Origin: JABMMZ01 sp044368575 | Lineage (GTDB): Bacteria; Bacteroidota; Bacteroidia; NS11-12g; UBA955 | Direction of reading: 5' to 3' | Assembly (NCBI GenBank): GCA_044368575.1 | Contig: JBIPPH010000002.1 | Span: 1 to 64,000 of the forward strand | Length of the DNA stretch: 64,000 bases | Shown here: positions 51,941 through 60,645 of the stretch, piece by piece | Layout: every line of letters begins with the position of its first letter | Numbering within the stretch: the stretch's first letter is position 1 | Notes under the pieces: generated by a model | Seen by the model: the letters and a program-made list of their open reading frames with translations, nothing else | Told to the model about the DNA's origin: nothing | Database searches by the model: none | Made by a program: the position numbers and the translations under genes

Positions 51941-53998
51941 ATGCAGATTTTGGTTTCAACCCCTTGGTGGTTTGTTGTGTTTTGTTTGTTATGCGGTGCT
52001 GCTTACAGCGCCTTATTGTACAAGCGCAGCCTAAAGAAACCTTGGCATAAACTATTAGCGGCTATCAGATGTTTGGTGGTGAGTCTCTTGTGTTTTTTCT
52101 TACTCAACCCGGTTTTAGTGCAATGGTTAAACACAGAACAAAAACCTAAGATCTTAATGGTTATGGATGTGTCTGAATCAGTCAATGCTCAAGCACCTGT
52201 TTCAAAAGCTTTTATTGAGGAATGGCAAAATGCCCAAGCGGCATTAGGCGATGACTACGAGGTGGAATACTTAAACTTAGGCTCACAGCTTGTGCCTTCA
52301 GACAGCATAGTGTTTAAAGACAAACGCACGAATATAGCGGCCATGTATGACTTTGTTAACCAATCCTATAGTCGCGACAATGTTGGCGCTGTGGTTTTGG
52401 CCTCTGATGGCATATACAATCAAGGCAGCAATCCTTTGTTTAAACAACTCAATAAACACAGTTTATTAATGTGTGTTGGCCTTGGTGATACTAGTCTTAA
52501 AAAAGATGTAATGGTGCAACAAGTGCGTCATAATGCCATTGCCTATTTGAACAATTATTTTCCAATTGAAATGACGGTTAAGGCGAATGCCTGCGCATCA
52601 GAATCCAGTGTGTTGAGCATTACACACGAGGGCAAAACCATATACACTCAAGCTATCACTTTCAAGCAAGCTACTGAGGTGCTTAATTTTTCTGCTGCGG
52701 TGTTGGCAGACAAGCCAGGCAGTCAACATTATGTTGTGAGTATAGCGAGTGTAAAGGGCGAATTGACTACAGTCAATAACCGTAAAGATGTGTTTGTTGA
52801 TATTATTGATGGGCGCGAAAAAATTGCCTTGATATACCCTGAATTGCACCCTGATATAGGGGCTTTAAAAGAGGCGATTGAGGCCAATCAAAATTACGAA
52901 CTTAAGTGTTTTGGAGTTGATGAGATCGCCACAATAAATTGGAGTGATTTTTCAGCTTGTATTTTACACCAATTGCCCAATCGAACTGCTGCTTCGAAAA
53001 CGGTTTTGCAAGCTATTCAAAACAACAATTTACCTGCTTGGTGTATAGTGGGTCCTCAAACAGCTATAGAACTTTTGCCAAGCCTTCAAGCGAATCTAAG
53101 AATTGAAAAATCTCAGGGTCGTTTCAATGATGCCTTAGGCAGTTTTAACAATGGGTTTAATGGCTTTGTATTGGATCCTAATACGGTTAATACAATCAAC
53201 CAATTGCCGCCTTTAAGAGTGCCCTATGGGAATTATCCTGGCAATGGTTTAGAGGTCTTATTGTATCAAACCATAGGCAATGTGGCCACCGTATATCCAA
53301 TGTGGGGTTTTGCAGCCAATCAAAATAGTAAATTGGCTTTCTTATATGGTGAAGGTTTTTGGAAATGGAGATTGCATGATTTCATGCACAATGAAAACCA
53401 TTTGGCCACAAATGAATTGGTGAGTAAAACCATACAGTATTTGTGCACCAAAACAGACCGCAGAAAGTTTAGAGTTTATCCTTCTGTGCAGGTGTTTGAG
53501 GAAGATCAAAATGCAGAGTTAATTGGTGAATTGTACAATGCCAGTTATGAGCCCATCAATACTGCTGATATTAAAGTGGTTTTACAAGCTAAAGGGAAAC
53601 CTGCTTATGCCTACCAAATGAGCAAAACCGAACAGGCTTACAGATTGAATTTAGGCCATTTATTGCCAGGGGTATACCAATTTAAAGCAGAAGCCACTGG
53701 GGTGAATGAACGCATCAATGGCCAATTCATAGTGAAAGCGCTGCAAATGGAATTGACCAATACCCAAGCAGATCATGGCTTGTTAAGACAGATGGCCAAA
53801 CAAGATAACGGGCAACTTTACAAACCTGCTGATTTGAAGGCTTTATATGCTGATTTAAAAAAGCGTTCTGATGTAGTGAGTATTGCTTATAAAGAGAAAA
53901 AGCCTGAAGATTTAATCCATCTAAAATGGCTATTATTCACCCTTGTTGGACTCTTGGGTTTGGAGTGGTTTATTCGAAAATTTGAAGGTGAAATATGA
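51941..53998 (+). CDS. Membrane protein with vWA-like domain
   Basis: 685 residues from the ATG at 51941. Two N-terminal transmembrane helices (about 8-25 and 38-60) are followed by 'KPKILMVMDVSESVNAQAP', a vWA-like start with a DxSxS-type metal site (here DVSES), and 'GAVVLASDGIYNQGSNP'. The middle resembles a glutamine-amidotransferase-like fold as in BatA-related proteins. A final helix near 660-680 ('LKWLLFTLVGLLGLEWFI') gives N- and C-terminal anchoring with a large periplasmic part. It overlaps the radical SAM gene by 4 bases (ATGA). Confidence 0.8.
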   Translation: MQILVSTPWWFVVFCLLCGAAYSALLYKRSLKKPWHKLLAAIRCLVVSLLCFFLLNPVLVQWLNTEQKPKILMVMDVSESVNAQAPVSKAFIEEWQNAQAALGDDYEVEYLNLGSQLVPSDSIVFKDKRTNIAAMYDFVNQSYSRDNVGAVVLASDGIYNQGSNPLFKQLNKHSLLMCVGLGDTSLKKDVMVQQVRHNAIAYLNNYFPIEMTVKANACASESSVLSITHEGKTIYTQAITFKQATEVLNFSAAVLADKPGSQHYVVSIASVKGELTTVNNRKDVFVDIIDGREKIALIYPELHPDIGALKEAIEANQNYELKCFGVDEIATINWSDFSACILHQLPNRTAASKTVLQAIQNNNLPAWCIVGPQTAIELLPSLQANLRIEKSQGRFNDALGSFNNGFNGFVLDPNTVNTINQLPPLRVPYGNYPGNGLEVLLYQTIGNVATVYPMWGFAANQNSKLAFLYGEGFWKWRLHDFMHNENHLATNELVSKTIQYLCTKTDRRKFRVYPSVQVFEEDQNAELIGELYNASYEPINTADIKVVLQAKGKPAYAYQMSKTEQAYRLNLGHLLPGVYQFKAEATGVNERINGQFIVKALQMELTNTQADHGLLRQMAKQDNGQLYKPADLKALYADLKKRSDVVSIAYKEKKPEDLIHLKWLLFTLVGLLGLEWFIRKFEGEI

Positions 53999-54975
53999 AA
54001 CCCATTGCGCTGAGATCTTCGCCCGTTGTTTGTAATTACTATTTGACTTACCGCTGTAATGCCAAGTGTGGTTTTTGCGATATTTGGGAGAAACCATCAC
54101 CTTATGCCACCTTAGAGAACATTGCAGCCAACCTCAAAGACTTAAAACGAATGGGTGTTGAGGTGATTGATTTTACTGGTGGTGAGCCTTTGTTGCACCG
54201 TCAGTTGCCAGAAATATTAAGTATGGCCAAAGCTTTGGGATTCATTACAACAGTTACAACTAATTGTTTATTGTATCCTAAAATGGCAGAGGCCTTGAAG
54301 GGTAAAATAGACATGTTACATTTTTCATTGGATTCTCCTGATGAAGATGAACACAACGAGAGCAGAGGGGTTAAGGTGTTTGAGCATTTTGTAAAATCTT
54401 TAAGCATTGCCAAGGATTTGGGTGAAAAACCCGATGTCTTGTTTACTGTTTTTCCGCACAACATAGATCAGATACAAAGGGTGTATGAAACCTTTTGCTT
54501 ACCTAATGATTTGCTTTTAATCTTGAACCCTGTTTTTGAATACAACGATGTGGGTTCAGCTTTATCTGAGGCGGATTTGGAGGTATTAGCCGCTTGGGGC
54601 AAGCGCCCTCTGGTGTATTTGAATCAGGCGTTTATAGAGTTAAGAAAAAGAGGCGGCAATAAAGTCAATGCGCCCGTGTGTTTTGCAGCAGATACCAGTG
54701 TGGTAATAGACCCTAATAACCAATTGCTTTTACCTTGTTACCATTTGGGTATTGAAGCTTTGCCGATTAATGGTAATCTGTATGACTTATGGCATAGTCC
54801 TGAGGCAAAACAAGCTAAGGCCTTGCAAGGCAAACACTCGGCTTGTGAGGGCTGTACCATTAACTGTTACATGCAAACCTCATTTGCTACCCATTTGAAT
54901 CAATATTTTTTCTGGGCATTGCCTTCTACCCTTAAATACAATGTTGTGAAGGGTACTTGGAAAGCGTATTTGTAA
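53995..54975 (+). CDS. Radical SAM protein with C-terminal auxiliary-cluster cysteines
   Basis: 326 residues. The [4Fe-4S]/SAM motif CNAKCGFC is near residues 20-27, followed by 'DFTGGEPLLHRQLPEI' (SAM-binding GGEP). A C-terminal cysteine set ('PVCFAAD', 'LLPCYHLG', 'SACEGCTINCYMQ') resembles SPASM/twitch auxiliary-cluster domains of peptide-modifying enzymes. The substrate is unknown; no small precursor peptide gene is apparent next to it. Translationally coupled to the vWA-like membrane protein. Confidence 0.88.
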   Translation: MKPIALRSSPVVCNYYLTYRCNAKCGFCDIWEKPSPYATLENIAANLKDLKRMGVEVIDFTGGEPLLHRQLPEILSMAKALGFITTVTTNCLLYPKMAEALKGKIDMLHFSLDSPDEDEHNESRGVKVFEHFVKSLSIAKDLGEKPDVLFTVFPHNIDQIQRVYETFCLPNDLLLILNPVFEYNDVGSALSEADLEVLAAWGKRPLVYLNQAFIELRKRGGNKVNAPVCFAADTSVVIDPNNQLLLPCYHLGIEALPINGNLYDLWHSPEAKQAKALQGKHSACEGCTINCYMQTSFATHLNQYFFWALPSTLKYNVVKGTWKAYL

Positions 54976-54977
54976 AC

Positions 54978-55511
54978 TTAAACGAATCTTGGATCGGTAT
55001 CCATTACATGACCGCATGACTTACAAGTTCTGAGGTCTTCATTGCCATAATATGCTTTAAATCTTGGCAGGAAATCTTTTTCAATGTCATTGAGTTCAAA
55101 ATAAGTTGCATGCAATGGGTGATTGCATTTTTCGCAGAACCACAATAAGCCATCTGTAAAGCCTTTGCCTGCTCTTACGCGTTCAACCACTAGTCCAAGT
55201 GAGCCTTCAGAACGCGATGGTGAATGCGGAACTTTTCCTGGCAATAAAAACATATCCCCAGCTTTCAAGGGCACATCAACTGCTTTGCCGTCTTGTTGAA
55301 TGCGCACATTGATTTCCCCTTCTAATTGGTAGAAAAACTCTTCAGTTTCATTGTAATGATAGTCTTTTCGGGCGTTTGGTCCTGCTACAACCATTACTAT
55401 AAAATCACCTGCACCAACTGTTAGGTTCTTATTGCCTACAGGCGGTTTCAACAAATGGCGGTTTTCTTCAATCCATTGATTAAAATTAAAGGGTGGGGTT
55501 ATCTGAGTCAT
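54978..55511 (-). CDS. nbaC: 3-hydroxyanthranilate 3,4-dioxygenase
   Basis: 177 residues. Cupin iron site: 'KDYHYNETEEFFYQLEGEI' with His-x5-Glu, and 'PGKVPHSPSRSEGSLGLVVER' with the second His. The C-terminal rubredoxin-like pairs 'CEKCNHPL' and 'CKSCGHV' are typical of the bacterial form. It opens the ring of 3-hydroxyanthranilate to the precursor of quinolinate in the kynurenine route. No other kynurenine or NAD genes are in the window. Single gene, convergent with the radical SAM gene (2-base gap). Confidence 0.95.
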   Translation of the reverse strand: MTQITPPFNFNQWIEENRHLLKPPVGNKNLTVGAGDFIVMVVAGPNARKDYHYNETEEFFYQLEGEINVRIQQDGKAVDVPLKAGDMFLLPGKVPHSPSRSEGSLGLVVERVRAGKGFTDGLLWFCEKCNHPLHATYFELNDIEKDFLPRFKAYYGNEDLRTCKSCGHVMDTDPRFV

Positions 55512-55515
55512 GTGT

Positions 55516-55523
55516 CAAATTTA
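55516..55523 (-). promoter_or_regulatory. -7 box for the 3-hydroxyanthranilate dioxygenase gene
   Basis: TAAATTTG on the minus strand matches TAnnTTTG with only four bases before the ATG at 55511, predicting a leaderless transcript. Confidence 0.55.
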
Positions 55524-55667
55524 ATTGATTTTGAAATTAAAAAACCAAGATAAATTGTAATTATTGATGAGCATCATAGTTTGCTCTTGTCAGTTTAAAT
55601 AGAATTTTCCACATGGAAGTGGAGTTCGATATGAACAAACATGGAATAAATTTAGCATATTCGCAGT

Positions 55668-56543
55668 ATGAACGCAGAAAACAGCGATATCCCTTTAATC
55701 AATGTTAAACAGGTTTTTTATGATAAAAACCCAAAACTGGCTAAGTGGATTCCAGGCTTTTTATACCGTTTTTTTGAAAGGCTCATTTGTCAAGCAGAAT
55801 TAAACCGCATGCTTACCAGCGCTAAGGGTTTGCAAGGCGTTGATTTTGCGCGTGCTTGTTTTGCAGATATTGGTGTGACTTTAGAATCAAAAAACACCCA
55901 TTTAGTGCCTAAGACTGGTCGTTTGATCTTAGCAGCGAATCATCCTTTGGGTGGTTTAGATGGTATGGGATTTATTAGTGAAACACATAAAATCAGACCT
56001 GATGTGAGGTTTTTAGTGAATGATATTTTAATGAACGTTAAACCTTTGCAAGGGATCTTTTTGGGCGTGAATAAACACGGTAGCAATGCGAAGAAGAGTT
56101 TGTTGGAGGTTGAAGAACAGTTTGCTTCTGACAAGGCTACGTTGATTTTTCCGGCGGGCATGGTGTCACGTCAACAACAGGGTAAAATCATGGACCTTAA
56201 ATGGCATAAGAGTTTTATTACCAAGTCTGTGAAATACAGATCAGATGTGATTCCTGTGTTTATTGAGGCCGTTAACAGCCCTCGATTTTACAGAGTGGCT
56301 AAATGGCGTAAGCGTTTGGGCATTGGTTTGAATATTGAGATGTTGCTTTTGCCTTCAGAGATGTTTAGTCAAAAGGGTAAAACCATAACCATTCATTTTG
56401 GTAAGCCTATTCCGGCTTGGTTGATTAAGAATATTGGCGAGCACCATAAAATTGCAAATGCTATGCGCCATTTTGTATATACACTAAAGGATAATCCTGA
56501 GGGTGATTTTGAAACGTTTTATAATGAGTTTAAACAGAAATAA
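55668..56543 (+). CDS. Lysophospholipid-type O-acyltransferase, probable glycine/ornithine lipid synthesis (GlsA/OlsA-like)
   Basis: 291 residues. The acyltransferase block 'AANHPLGGLDGMGF' (His-x4-Asp as HPLGGLD) is near 86-99 and a block III equivalent 'TLIFPAGMVSRQQQGKIMDLKWHKSFI' is near 160-185. It differs from the PlsC at 16277. It is followed two bases later by a GNAT-type N-acyltransferase. That pair matches the O-acyltransferase/N-acyltransferase genes (GlsA/GlsB) that make glycine or ornithine lipids in Bacteroidota; the amino acid used cannot be told here. Confidence 0.8.
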   Translation: MNAENSDIPLINVKQVFYDKNPKLAKWIPGFLYRFFERLICQAELNRMLTSAKGLQGVDFARACFADIGVTLESKNTHLVPKTGRLILAANHPLGGLDGMGFISETHKIRPDVRFLVNDILMNVKPLQGIFLGVNKHGSNAKKSLLEVEEQFASDKATLIFPAGMVSRQQQGKIMDLKWHKSFITKSVKYRSDVIPVFIEAVNSPRFYRVAKWRKRLGIGLNIEMLLLPSEMFSQKGKTITIHFGKPIPAWLIKNIGEHHKIANAMRHFVYTLKDNPEGDFETFYNEFKQK

Positions 56544-56545
56544 AC

Positions 56546-57490
56546 ATGATACCAGAAGCCATAATTGATCCTATTGACCGTCGCTTATTGGAGGCTGAAT
56601 TAAACCAGTCTGTGTTTATTAGACCTACCAATTTTAGTGGCAATGAATTGTACATTGTAAATTGCCATAATGCGCCCAATGTGCTTAAAGAGATTGGCCG
56701 TTTGAGAGAGTTGTCGTTTAGAGAAGCTGGTGGTGGCACCGGTAAGTCTTGCGATTTAGATGAGTTTGATTTCGGACCGAGCGCCTATCAACAGTTGATT
56801 GTGTGGCAGCCTGAGGATAAAGAGATCATTGGTGGCTACCGTTTTATTTTGACCAAGGATGCGCGCCAGGCTGATGGTTCTTACCATTTAGCAACGACTG
56901 AGATTTATGAGTTCAGCGAGCGCATGAAATCGTTTTATTTTTTGTCGACCATAGAATTGGGCCGTTCTTTTGTTCAGCCTAAATACCAACCGAGTAAAGA
57001 CAATCGCAAGGGCTTATTTAGCCTTGATAATTTATGGGATGGCTTGGGTGCTTTGATTGTAAAGTATCCTGAGGTGGATTACTTTTTTGGCAAAGTGACT
57101 ATGTACACGCACTTTAACCGTGAGGCCAGAGATTTGATTTTGAGTTTCATGCACCATTATTTCCCAGATAAGGAGCAGTTAATTTCGGTGAATAATCCTC
57201 TCCCATTAACCCATGATACTTCTGCCTTTGTAGAGGCTTTAAAGGGATTGGAATTTAAAGAGGGCCACCATTTGTTGAATAGCAAGGTGCGAGAATTGGG
57301 CGAAAACATTCCGCCATTGTTCAATGCCTACATGAACACCAGCCCTACCATGAAGACCTTCCCTACTTGCGTTAATAACCACTTTGGCGATGTAGAAGAA
57401 ACAGGCATTATGGTGACCATCAAAGACATTTACGAATCTAAAGCCGATAGGCATGTGAATTCGTATTTGAAGTTTTTGCAAGGTTTGTAA
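56546..57490 (+). CDS. GNAT-type N-acyltransferase (OlsB/GlsB-like)
   Basis: 314 residues. 'KEIGRLRELSFREAGGGTGKSCDLDEFDFGPSAYQQLIVW' is the OlsB signature (acyl-ACP-dependent N-acyltransferase), followed by 'GGYRFILTKDA', 'STIELGRSFVQPKYQ' and 'LWDGLGALIVKYPEVDYFFGKVTMY'. In characterised relatives this enzyme makes a 3-hydroxyacyl amide on ornithine or glycine, and the partner O-acyltransferase then esterifies it. Two-base gap to the upstream gene supports an operon. Confidence 0.85.
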   Translation: MIPEAIIDPIDRRLLEAELNQSVFIRPTNFSGNELYIVNCHNAPNVLKEIGRLRELSFREAGGGTGKSCDLDEFDFGPSAYQQLIVWQPEDKEIIGGYRFILTKDARQADGSYHLATTEIYEFSERMKSFYFLSTIELGRSFVQPKYQPSKDNRKGLFSLDNLWDGLGALIVKYPEVDYFFGKVTMYTHFNREARDLILSFMHHYFPDKEQLISVNNPLPLTHDTSAFVEALKGLEFKEGHHLLNSKVRELGENIPPLFNAYMNTSPTMKTFPTCVNNHFGDVEETGIMVTIKDIYESKADRHVNSYLKFLQGL

Positions 57491-57522
57491 AAAGTTAGTG
57501 TTTGATTATAAGCTATTAAAGT

Positions 57523-58044
57523 ATGATCCGTCGTGCTACTATAAATGATGTTGCTTTATTGCAAAGTATTGGTAGAAAGACCTTTGACGATACCTTTGGC
57601 AACACTTGTACACGCGCTGATATGCAAGGGGTATTAAAGACTTTCTTTAATACTGAACAGATTCAATCAGAATTGCTTGACGATACAGACCACTTCTTTT
57701 TGTATGAGGAGGAAGGTGTCACTAAGGGGTATATGCGCATTAATGCTAAACATGCTTGCCCTGTAGAAGCCTTTAAAAATCGCCAGTGTATTGAACTGGT
57801 CAGATTGTATGTCTTAAATGCTTATCATGGCACAAATGTGGCCAAAGACCTTATGAATTATGCCACAGATTTTGCTCAAAAAAAGAGTTTCGATGTGCTA
57901 TTTTTATCTGTTTGGGAATACAATTTTAGAGCTAGGGGCTTTTACGAAAAACACGGCTTCAAAAACACCGGCGTTAAAAACGATTTCCCTTTGGGATCAA
58001 CCCCACAAACAGACTATTGGTTTGTGAGGGATCTTGTGCAATAG
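57523..58044 (+). CDS. GNAT family N-acetyltransferase
   Basis: 173 residues. 'MIRRATINDVALLQSIGRKTFDDTF' is a typical GNAT start; 'IELVRLYVLNAYHGTNVAKDLMNYATDFAQ' holds the acetyl-CoA-binding region (the usual Q/RxxGxG/A appears as YHGTNVA) and 'LSVWEYNFRARGFYEKHGFKNTG' the C-terminal V-splay. Substrate unknown. It is 32 bases after the N-acyltransferase gene and may belong to the same transcript. Confidence 0.88.
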   Translation: MIRRATINDVALLQSIGRKTFDDTFGNTCTRADMQGVLKTFFNTEQIQSELLDDTDHFFLYEEEGVTKGYMRINAKHACPVEAFKNRQCIELVRLYVLNAYHGTNVAKDLMNYATDFAQKKSFDVLFLSVWEYNFRARGFYEKHGFKNTGVKNDFPLGSTPQTDYWFVRDLVQ

Positions 58045-58080
58045 ATCTATTTTGCTTTAATTGAATTTCAAAAATGCCGC

Positions 58081-58088
58081 TAAATTTG
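58081..58088 (+). promoter_or_regulatory. Possible -7 box upstream of the DUF4116 gene
   Basis: TAAATTTG matches TAnnTTTG and has a TTG 17 bases upstream (58061-58063). It is 103 bases from the ATG at 58192, a longer leader than most genes here, so the assignment is weak. Confidence 0.3.
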
Positions 58089-58191
58089 TTTAGATTAGAT
58101 ACCTTCAATTATAGGATACTAATTAATATTAACATTACTGTCATAATAAATTGTAAATACCTAAAACAAAGAACACTATTCTTTATACAAA

Positions 58192-59277
58192 ATGAGCAAC
58201 CGAGTTACTGCAGAAGCATTTAAAATCAAAAGAGTTAAAGCCAATGATCTTCACTTTTGTATTGCTTTTTTATATCAAGCAATAAACTCTGATTTCGGAT
58301 TTGCAAAAGAATACAAAATTGCATTTGAAAACCTTGGAAAAGAAATTGAGGCATTAAACTTTGACGATATAAAAAACCTTTTTAAAGATGGGATAATTGA
58401 TATTGATCAAACTGATTTTTATTTTTTTGAAAATGATATGCTTGTATACCTAGACTATTTAAAGGCAAACAAAAATAAGGATATCAATATGTACCGGAAC
58501 TTTCCAAATTTATTTACAGATATTATGCAAGTAAGTTTTGACCAAGGCGGGTTAGTGATTTTGCAATGTTATGGTCTTCAGATTTATGAATTATATACTG
58601 CAGCAGGAAAATACATTGAAGGTCCTTGCCACGATCTTGACTTACTAGATAAAAATCGATTCTTATACAGGTCCTCAGGCTTTAGTCCGGGTTTTATATT
58701 AGAGGAATACCGTTTAAATGATTGTCCGATGACCTTAAACACCTATGGCGACTTTGATATGCCAGGATGCCCAAATATAGCAGGCAGAGACCGTATAACA
58801 ATACCATACGAAAATGCCTTAGCTGAAAGGATAGAAAACTTCGAAGTGCCTAAAAACAGAATGGATGTTTTATCGATTTTAGATGATTGCAATTGGGTTA
58901 CTTCACCAGAATTGGTGCAATACTATTATAATGACAAAGAGTTGGCATTAAAAGCAGTCCAAAAAGACATGCTGGCCTACACATTATTAGACAGTCAATT
59001 AAAAGAGGACAAAGAAATAATTTTGATGTTAGTAAAAGCCAATGGTATCGCTTTAGATTTTACTTCAGAGTCATTCAAAGCAGATAAAGAAGTTGTTATG
59101 GCCGCTGTGACACAATATGGTTGTGCACTTGAATTTGCTTCAGAGAAATTAAAAGCAGATAAAGAGGTTGTAATAGCAGCTGTATCTGAATCTAAATATG
59201 CACTCGAATATGCATCAAAAGAACTAAAAACAGACAAGGAAATAAGCAATATTGTCAATAACAATACAGAATTTTAA
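58192..59277 (+). CDS. Protein with C-terminal DUF4116 repeats
   Basis: 361 residues. The C-terminal ~110 residues consist of three or so repeats of the form 'LK.DKE(I/V)v..aV...g.aL(E/D)(F/Y)aS': 'EDKEIILMLVKANGIALDFTS', 'ADKEVVMAAVTQYGCALEFAS' and 'ADKEVVIAAVSESKYALEYAS', matching DUF4116, seen in host-associated and environmental bacteria and protists. The N-terminal ~250 residues are not recognised; they are aromatic- and acidic-rich with no signal peptide. It is followed 12 bases later by another orphan. AT-rich compared with the housekeeping genes. Confidence 0.78.
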   Translation: MSNRVTAEAFKIKRVKANDLHFCIAFLYQAINSDFGFAKEYKIAFENLGKEIEALNFDDIKNLFKDGIIDIDQTDFYFFENDMLVYLDYLKANKNKDINMYRNFPNLFTDIMQVSFDQGGLVILQCYGLQIYELYTAAGKYIEGPCHDLDLLDKNRFLYRSSGFSPGFILEEYRLNDCPMTLNTYGDFDMPGCPNIAGRDRITIPYENALAERIENFEVPKNRMDVLSILDDCNWVTSPELVQYYYNDKELALKAVQKDMLAYTLLDSQLKEDKEIILMLVKANGIALDFTSESFKADKEVVMAAVTQYGCALEFASEKLKADKEVVIAAVSESKYALEYASKELKTDKEISNIVNNNTEF

Positions 59278-59289
59278 GCAATTAAAACC

Positions 59290-59748
59290 ATGGATAAAAA
59301 ACTAAATGAAGCCTTGGACAAGGTAATGGATCAATTTACTGCAGCTGAGCAAGATCTAATGATTTCTAATCGATTTCCTTACATTTTCACCAAAGCATGG
59401 CTTTATGTAAAGAAAGGGCCAGAAAAATATCGTGAAGACGATGCATTCCAGCAACCTCCTTCACATTTCAATAAAGCAGAATTAGAGATTTTACTCAATG
59501 CCTGTAAACAAGTACTTGAAGGAATTGGCATGACTAGTGAAAAGCCTTTTACAGGTATTGATGTATTTGGCTTTTATGCCCTTTTTAGGTTGTTCCATTT
59601 TGAAAAAGTTGAGAGAAAAACCAAACACAAATTTATATTGAACAACAAAAAAGGAATTCTTGATTGTATAACATTTGAGCATGTAATGGATGGTGAGCAA
59701 GTTGTATATTATAACTTCTGTGAGAGTCCAAATTTTAACACAGATTAG
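59290..59748 (+). CDS. Hypothetical protein
   Basis: 152 residues, not recognised. Acidic and mostly helical at the N-terminus ('NEALDKVMDQFTAAEQDLMISNRFPYIFTKAWLYV'), then strands near the end ('KHKFILNNKKGILDCITFEHVMDGEQVVYYNFCE'). No signal peptide or membrane segment, so cytoplasmic. It sits 12 bases after the DUF4116 gene and is probably cotranscribed with it; the pair may work together. Confidence 0.65.
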   Translation: MDKKLNEALDKVMDQFTAAEQDLMISNRFPYIFTKAWLYVKKGPEKYREDDAFQQPPSHFNKAELEILLNACKQVLEGIGMTSEKPFTGIDVFGFYALFRLFHFEKVERKTKHKFILNNKKGILDCITFEHVMDGEQVVYYNFCESPNFNTD

Positions 59749-59855
59749 GCATGCCAGATTTCAATACATATTTACTAATATGATTATTGATCTTTAAAAC
59801 TTTATTTTTATATAATAAATTATTATAATTGCATTAAAACCAAAATTTCAAAAGT

Positions 59856-60233
59856 ATGCCAAAATTAATTTTAATGGTCATCATCGCTATTATCGGCAAT
59901 ACAGCCGATGTACAAAACAAGGGTCTGTGTAAAGTTGCAGTTGAGGATGTATCCAAGACTACAAGTTTTGGCTATTTAGTAGGCTACAGTGTAACATTTA
60001 AGAACAATTCTAAGAAAACAGTCGATGGTGTGTATTGGAATGAATTTTATTACAACAACAATGACGATTTGATTAAGCAGGACAAATCATCTTTCAATTC
60101 TACTAATTTAATCGACCCAATTGCATCAGGCTTTTCTAAAACACTTGTTCGATCTCCTAGGGTAAAAGGCGCTTCTAAAGTTATCATTAAGATAACCAAG
60201 GTACATTATTCAGATGGCACAAATTGTAATTAA
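59856..60233 (+). CDS. Hypothetical secreted protein
   Basis: 125 residues with an N-terminal hydrophobic segment (about 1-17) suggesting export. The rest is a small beta-rich domain ('SFGYLVGYSVTFKNNSKKTVDGVYWNEFYYNNNDDLIKQDKS'), with a fold-level resemblance to FxLYD-type or other Ig-like domains that describe 'unconserved' tissue-like additions. I do not recognise a family with confidence. Nearby genes are also orphans. Confidence 0.6.
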   Translation: MPKLILMVIIAIIGNTADVQNKGLCKVAVEDVSKTTSFGYLVGYSVTFKNNSKKTVDGVYWNEFYYNNNDDLIKQDKSSFNSTNLIDPIASGFSKTLVRSPRVKGASKVIIKITKVHYSDGTNCN

Positions 60234-60246
60234 TGAATTATAAATC

Positions 60247-60645
60247 ATGAAAAAAGAAGTCACACACAAAACATATATTCTTTCTACACTAGCTTTAATA
60301 TTACTTTTAACTACATCTTTAGAAATATACTTGCCAATTGTAAAGACCAGTCAATCTACTGTTTTTATGTTTTTCTTTAACGTTTTTGGTTTAATATTCT
60401 TACATACTTATTGTAATAGAGGTAGATTTATGGAATTTAATTTACAAGATGAAAACCAAACATTAGAGACCAAAATGATCTTCTTTTGCCAATTATTGAT
60501 TATAATACAACTTTTAATCATTGTGATTCTTTACATATTTTTTGATTCTCTGAGGATTAAGATAAGTGATTTAGTAATTTTATTAATCATACAAACTTAT
60601 CTGTTTAGCATGGGTAACAACTACAATTTATTTAAAGAAAAGTAA
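60247..60645 (+). CDS. Small membrane protein of unknown function
   Basis: 132 residues with four hydrophobic segments (about 10-30, 36-55, 76-98 and 105-125) and a short polar loop between the second and third ('NRGRFMEFNLQDENQTLETK'). No family recognised. It is 13 bases after the previous gene and the last plus-strand gene before a repeat-containing gap. Confidence 0.6.
   Translation: MKKEVTHKTYILSTLALILLLTTSLEIYLPIVKTSQSTVFMFFFNVFGLIFLHTYCNRGRFMEFNLQDENQTLETKMIFFCQLLIIIQLLIIVILYIFFDSLRIKISDLVILLIIQTYLFSMGNNYNLFKEK

Noticed and set aside
54978..55511. Local kynurenine/NAD synthesis cluster
   Set aside because: Only the dioxygenase is here; neighbours on both sides are unrelated.
55617..55710. 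Short plus-strand frame starting ATGGAAGTG upstream of the O-acyltransferase
   Set aside because: It overlaps the acyltransferase start in another frame and has no promoter of its own; likely chance.
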